DNA of 64,000 nt, taken from NCBI GenBank assembly GCA_003255065.1, contig QAOA01004841.1:154944-218943 (forward strand). The letters are read 5' to 3'. Origin of the DNA: Cercis canadensis (taxonomy: Eukaryota; Streptophyta; Magnoliopsida; Fabales; Fabaceae). A model generated the notes under the pieces. It saw only the letters and a list, made by a program, of their open reading frames with translations, was not told the origin of the DNA and made no database searches. Position 1 is the stretch's first letter. Every line of letters begins with the position of its first letter. Of the stretch, positions 60,101 through 64,000 are shown piece after piece. The translations under genes and the position numbers were made by a program.

Positions 60101-61797
60101 TTGATTTGACAGATAGACAATAATGCAGAAGATGTTACTATAAGATCTTGATAGGCATTATTCTGAGGAAAATTTATTCATTCAAAACCTAATGATTCGT
60201 TCAACTTCAGGTAGTCTCCCTCCATTGGAAAGAAGGATCTTCAAGAACCGGATTGGCGGGTATGAAAAAGGTGAATCTGAAGTTGAGACTAATTTGAAAT
60301 TTCCTTTAATTGTGTCATGAATCCAATTGCTTTGTAAGAAAACTGCATCATGAATATTTTAATCATGGATAATGACACAGGGCTTCTTCTTCTGTCTTTT
60401 GTTTTGTTTAACAAATATACCACCCTCCATAACAGGTGGCAAAGGGATATAAAGAAGGTCATAGGGTTGGGTTTGCTCAACTTTCACCTGGCATTGATCT
60501 TTATGTCTGTCCTCGTAGTGATACCATAATCACCATACTTGCAAAACATGGATTCTTCAAAGGCAAGACAGCCATTGAGGGTAACAAAGATTCCCTGATA
60601 GGCTGTGTTGTGTGGCGAAGAAATCAGACAAAGCTTAAATCTGTGGAACAGAAATCTGAGAGATGTAAGCATCAAGTTTCTATAAGTAATGTGTCTCCCA
60701 GTGGCTTGCCTCCAGAATCCATCTTAGAACCGTCAAGAGCTAGAAGAAATGATACAGGCGTTGATGCTGCACCAAATCTTGGACTGCAAAATCTTTCCAC
60801 CAGCTACGATTCCTTAGCAACACAATGCACTCAGAGTATTTCCCCATCTGTCCTTGTGGAACCTAAAACATCTTATTCGGACCCTGCAAATCAGCAGGTT
60901 TCAGTGAGACAGTTGTCCAAATTAGATTCTCCCCTCATGGGCAAATCAGGAGAAGAGCAACAGGAACTGAACTTGGAACTTGAAAGACCTGTCTTGGTTC
61001 TTTCATCTGAAGTCACAAAACAGTCTTCGCCTATTCTTGGTGGTGAAGATGATCTTCCAGAATTTGACTTTGGAACTTCATACGGTGTTATTTCTCAAGA
61101 TGTTACTAACAAAGCATTAGATTCTGTGACAATTGACAAAAAACTTCCAGATAAAGGATTTAGGAACATGAATGCTTCACTGCCACCAATAGTGCCCAAT
61201 CTAAAATCATGGCCTACTTCATTTCAGAGAAGATTGGCAAATTTAGGCCGTCCAGGACTTGCAGCTGACGATACTCCAAATATGCCTCCACAAAAGAAAG
61301 TCCGCAGTCATGATAGCATCTCCATGTTGCCTTTTGTGGTAGACAGACAAAACAGAGATACAAAGATGCCACACACCACCTCTGTTGCTTTACCAACAAG
61401 GAATCTTTTTGATGATGATGATGATGACATGCCTGAATGGTACCCCCCACATGTCAATCTTGAGAAGCAATCACTTCTAGTTACCAATCAATCCTCAAAT
61501 ATTCTTATCCATTCTAAAGAACCAAACTTAATACACCCTCTTATATCTGCAGCTGCTCAAAATTCCTTACCTTTCTCTTCATCTATAGCTGCTGAGCGTC
61601 CACAATTTCCCATCCAACCCCTCCATTTCACATTCCACTGTCAACAGGCACAGCCGATAACAGCCAACTTTTACATGTCAAAGGGTCCAGGTTCTTATGG
61701 GGAATCCAATTTTAACCCATCTTTCAGGCCAGATTCCTGCCTCGGCAATGGAAAAATGCAAATCAACCATGGGGTTTGGAAAGGTTGGATGTCATAA
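48117..61797 (+). CDS. SPOC-domain protein (plant SPEN/DIDO-related)
   Basis: Nuclear protein with a SPOC domain, a protein-interaction fold used in transcriptional and chromatin regulation. Exons inferred by phase: 48117-48172, 49044-49192, 50516-50566, 50856-51357, 52170-52290, 60211-60270, 60436-61797; 2301 nt, 766 residues. Residues 1-85 are unfamiliar (GPLVVIMPEEGFVSITQNKF; LGLDNFLNVLKFVMAP). About 87-225 is a polar, Ser/Lys/Glu-rich linker. The SPOC domain, about 230-372, begins KLWDGCLRLNPSVTVSAVAF, continues with VEVKGKVKSEDFQKYIQDLP, SLHWKEGSSRTGLAGMKKVA and GHRVGFAQLSPGIDLYVCPR, and closes with GCVVWRRN. The C-terminus is disordered with LPEFDFG and an Asp run before MPEWYPP, features shared by plant SPOC proteins that also carry PHD and TFIIS-M domains; those are absent here. 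The first two exons are inferred from splice sites and phase only and are less certain than exons 4-7. Intron 5 is 7.9 kb because of transposon insertions. Confidence 0.75.
53465..53717 (-). repeat. 3' LTR of the copia element
   Basis: 253 bases, TGAACAAAGAGGC to CTCTCCAACA in + orientation. It matches the other LTR except for about nine substitutions and an extra CCTAAT-like 6 bases. Confidence 0.92.
53718..53730 (-). other. Polypurine tract of the copia element
   Basis: GCTTGAGGGGGAG on the - strand directly precedes the 3' LTR, as required for plus-strand priming. Confidence 0.75.
53725..57160 (-). pseudogene. Copia pol region (protease, integrase, reverse transcriptase, RNase H), broken
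   Basis: From 57160 downward: a protease remnant in which the catalytic Asp of DSG appears to be Ser (57151-57153), an in-frame stop at 57016-57018, the GAG-pre-integrase zinc region (WHKRLGH...CEHC) at 56620-56907 ending in a stop, then a frameshift into a long open frame 56475-53725. That frame carries the integrase core (RSDNGREY, NEVAERKNKHLLEVARSLM), reverse transcriptase (EEMDALLKNNTWEIVDLP; NARLVVQGYTQ; QMDKKNAFLNG), and RNase H (ADWAGSEDSKSTTGY; RSTAEAEYRA). The usual YVDD box reads YVND (N at 54850-54852), losing an aspartate needed for catalysis. A 167-base piece is repeated around the N at 54019, probably an assembly artefact. Confidence 0.88.
53852..54186. repeat. 167-base direct duplication flanking an N inside the copia RNase H region
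   Basis: 53852-54018 and 54020-54186 are the same segment with two differences (TTAATTAA/TTAATAAA and GGACCT/GGATCT), separated by the N at 54019. The repeat keeps frame by chance (168 bases) and makes the protein look internally duplicated. Confidence 0.85.
57355..59061 (-). pseudogene. Copia gag with zinc knuckle, interrupted by an hAT-type element
   Basis: Gag starts at the ATG at 59059-59061, just inside the primer-binding site, and runs to the stop at 57431. Its body (NGTNFREWF; IVMAWIINSMEPRIGRTYLF; HEIWEAVKEIYSD; FDFLQGLNKDLDEIRGRLL) is the copia gag core. After the stop and in the same frame lies a CCHC zinc knuckle (WCDHCRRTNHTRETCWKLHG), so the stop separates it from gag. Codon 34 or so is split by the insertion at 58152-58964. 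Not functional. Confidence 0.85.
58152..58964. mobile_element. hAT-type non-autonomous element nested in copia gag
   Basis: Termini TAAGGATGGCAATGGGGC and, reversed, TAGGGATGGCAATTTGCCCC are inverted repeats. An exact 8-base target duplication GGGAGGGG lies on both sides (58144-58151 and 58965-58972), the hAT signature. Both ends are G/C-rich with CCCCATCCCC-type repeats; the 813-base body is AT-rich without a transposase. Its insertion into gag shows it came after the copia element. Confidence 0.85.
59061..59078 (-). other. Primer-binding site (initiator tRNA-Met type) of the copia element
   Basis: TGGTATCAGAGCCAGCAA directly follows the 5' LTR on the - strand; TGGTATCAGAGC is complementary to the 3' end of plant initiator tRNA-Met, the usual copia primer. 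Confidence 0.85.
59079..59325 (-). repeat. 5' LTR of the copia element
   Basis: 247 bases with TG...CA ends, paired with 53465-53717 and flanked outside by the TTGAT target duplication. Confidence 0.92.
59426..60078. mobile_element. hAT-type element beside the copia insertion in SPOC gene intron 5
   Basis: Ends CTATGAAGCACCGAAAC and, reversed, CTATGTTGCACGGGTAT are imperfect inverted repeats. An exact 8-base target duplication CTGTAATC lies at 59418-59425 and 60079-60086. Subterminal GTACCCGT/GGTACGTATCC repeats are typical of a widespread plant hAT MITE group. A 75-codon + strand frame inside (59683-59910) resembles nothing I know. Confidence 0.8.
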
Positions 61798-61844
61798 TGC
61801 ACATAAGGGAGCCAAACTGCGATTTTCTATATAATTGCAATTAA

Positions 61845-62511
61845 GAGCATGTTTGGATGAAGTATTTGTTTTGAGTGTATTTGAAATGTTAATATTAAAT
61901 TATTTTGTTTGTGTAATTTTTTAAGGTATTTTTGAAGTTTTAGTGTATTTTTTTAGTAATTTTTTTTTTGGTGGAAAGTGACTTTTAAATAGAGTGAATT
62001 TTAAATTCACTTTCTTTCTCCCACGACCCCCCCTCTCTCTCTCTCTCTTGTTCACCATCACTCTTCCAACCAACGTTGTCGCCCACCAACACCAAACAAC
62101 TCTTCCTTCCTATTTCTTCTTTCACCAAACACACAAAAAATGTGTAGTTCTCTATGGAGCTTGAAGCTCAACTCATTCTATAATAGAAGTCAACTATTAG
62201 CAACTCACAAAGTAAATAAAGACGATCAAGCAAGCAAGAGTTCCCAAACAAGATAATTAAGCTTGTTGCATGTTTTAATAATGGCAGTGAGTTTACTCAC
62301 TTAATTTGAGCAAGTTGACTCAATAAGTTTATGGCGAGTTAACTTATTGAGTTGACTCTGTGTATTTCTTATTTTAAGCTAAATTCCTCTTCTTATAATA
62401 AATAGATACAAACAAAATATTTTATAAATTCAAGTATTTGAAATGTTGTATTTTAATTATATGTATTTTAAATTCTTGTAAATTTTAAAAATATCCCATC
62501 TAAATACAACC
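61845..62511. mobile_element. Possible PIF/Harbinger-like MITE with TAA target duplication
   Basis: GAGCATGTTTGGATG at the left and CATCTAAATACAACC at the right are imperfect inverted repeats, with TAA outside both (61842-61844 and 62512-62514). A 3-base duplication and weak termini give limited support. No transposase frame. Confidence 0.4.
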
Positions 62512-62514
62512 TAA

Positions 62515-63323
62515 GTGAATCTTCACCAAAATGTCTGGTTGTGGGGAGACGCAATCTAAGGTTTAATTTGTTCATAGAATTAGTTTGTAGAGAAGTAGAA
62601 TAAGTCCTTGCATTTAGGATAAATTTTTTTAGTTGTTTTGAATTAGACCTTTAAAGTAGAAACAGGATCAGTTATTATTTAAGTTTTATAAAAAACTGCT
62701 CTAGAAATTGAACTTGCTATACATGATTTTCTAGAAAGGTTTATTATGTACGTCAAGGGGAACCCTATTTTCCTACGTCAAGGGGAACCTTTGAGAACCA
62801 GTTGAACAAAATGGTAACTAAAACAAAAGGAGTTAATGGAAAATATAAGCTGACGTTTTGTTTTTGTGCTTTTTCTCTAAATTTGTTTAGACGACACTCG
62901 GGACCAAAAGGAAGCCTCATTGAGACATCTTCATATGAATCTTCCATTATGTAATATAATAATTAAAGGGAAAAATAATTGAAATAATGCATAATAGAAA
63001 AAAAAAATTATGTAAATGGGTTATTGTTCAAATTATTTATGAAAATGGGTTTGTTTTGAATATTTTAATTAAACATTAACAACTAAAATGAGACACGTTA
63101 CTTTAAATGTAACATTTTTTTTAAAGATACACTACAACAAAGTAGCGAATCCCAGTCAACAAAAAGTAAAAANAACAAAGTAGCGAATTCCAGTCAACAA
63201 AAAGTAAAAAAGACTGTAGAAATAAGTGAATACGCTGGATTGCTATTCAACATGTCATTTAAAGACACGCTAGATTGATTCAGTTATTAAAAGATAAATG
63301 CGGGAAACACTAGAAAGAGAAAG
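62515..63323. other. Intergenic DNA downstream of the SPOC-domain gene
   Basis: AT-rich, no gene. A short repeat TACGTCAAGGGGAACC occurs twice near 62751 and 62775. A 35-base duplication flanks the N at 63173. Confidence 0.45.
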
Positions 63324-63332
63324 GGGGAGAGA

Positions 63333-63910
63333 GGCCTTTTGACTCAAAAATTGCAGTTTTAAAAAGTTATTACTGAAATATAACACATTTGAAAGTATTT
63401 ACACAAATATTACAGTTTTTTAAAATTCAAAAACAAAAAAAAAAAAAATTGCAAGTGGTAAGCCCTACCAAACACGTCGTGGGCCAATTGGTGTGTTCCC
63501 ACTGGACATATCACAACTCAGCTAGCGTGTCCCAATTTTGTAATTCTTCCCTCTACCTAAACTGTCAACATCCATTTCTTTTTCTCTTTCCCACTCCATC
63601 AGCCCCCGCCCCTCCCTCTCTCCTTTCTTTTTCTCTTTTCGCCCCTTTCTTTTTGTCTCCAAAGGTCAAAGTTTAAAACAAATGCACTTATACCGAGTTG
63701 AAGCGGGACACACCACGTGGGCTGCGGCGTGTTCGGTGGAGACACGCCGGCAGGCCCATGACATGTCCTGTAGGGCCCACCTACACCAAATTGTGTTTTT
63801 TTATTTTATTTTTGAATTTTCTAAAACTATAATATTTATGTAAATACTTTCAAATGTGTTATATTTCGGTAATAATTTTTTTAAAATTGTAATTTTTGAG
63901 TCAAAAGGCT
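63333..63910. mobile_element. Mutator-like (MULE) non-autonomous element with long TIRs
   Basis: Inverted repeats of about 110 bases: the left begins GGCCTTTTGACTCAAAAATT and the right, reversed, AGCCTTTTGACTCAAAAATT; both continue through GAAATATAACACATTTGAAA. A 9-base target duplication GGGGAGAGA lies at 63324-63332 and 63911-63919, as in Mutator-like elements. The 578-base element has a GC-richer centre with no recognisable gene. Confidence 0.8.
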
Positions 63911-64000
63911 GGGGAGAGAGAAGAAGATAAAGAGAGAGAAAAAGAGAATTAATTATAAAGAGAGAGAAAGAATAAAAAAAGAAGAAGAGAAAGAGAAAGA

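Overview
The window is nuclear DNA from a flowering plant, very probably a eudicot. Genes are intron-rich, intergenic DNA is AT-rich, and the proteins are plant-type (a longin R-SNARE of the VAMP71 class, a hybrid proline-rich protein, a raffinose-synthase-family enzyme). A Ty1-copia element and several small TIR transposons are present. I saw no bacterial, organellar or viral-genome features, no CRISPR array and no convincing tRNA or rRNA gene. The species cannot be named from this sequence. All homology statements rest on recognising the translated protein, not on a search.

Layout: (1) 2-94 may be the tail of an upstream + strand gene. (2) 2190-6113 (+) is a SNAP43/SNAPC1-like snRNA-activating-complex subunit, 7 coding exons. 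(3) 6903-9273 (-) is a SIP/raffinose-synthase family glycosyl hydrolase, 2 coding exons, with a TATA box and a G-box upstream. (4) 12880-18977 (+) is a plant RIF1-like protein, 10 exons, with a perfect E2F site 56 bases before the ATG. (5) 21707-30834 (+) is CCR4-NOT subunit 10, 6 coding exons. (6) 35624-36370 (-) is a single-exon hybrid proline-rich protein with an 8-cysteine domain. (7) 43481-46421 (+) is a VAMP71-type R-SNARE, 4 exons. (8) 48117-61797 (+) is a SPOC-domain protein, 7 exons, whose 7.9 kb fifth intron holds a degenerate antisense copia element, which itself carries a nested hAT-type element, with a second hAT-type element beside it. The exon chains of all multi-exon genes close in frame: 282, 758, 1136, 863, 220 and 766 residues.

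The genes do not form one pathway. They are housekeeping or stress genes of chromatin, RNA and membrane biology: snRNA transcription (SNAP43), replication/telomere maintenance (RIF1), mRNA turnover (CNOT10), chromatin or transcription (SPOC), vacuolar trafficking (VAMP71), galactosyl-sugar metabolism (SIP/RFS) and cell wall (HyPRP). The intergenic regions hold transposon remnants, including elements with clear target-site duplications (TTGAT, GGGAGGGG, CTGTAATC, GGGGAGAGA, TTA).

I did not find an undescribed biological system. The points most worth a second look are: the precisely delimited nested transposons in the SPOC gene intron; the rule that every single N in the window is flanked by a duplicated sequence, which points to unmerged assembly overlaps; two GC-AG introns; the E2F site at RIF1; and isolated gene or retroelement fragments in intergenic DNA.
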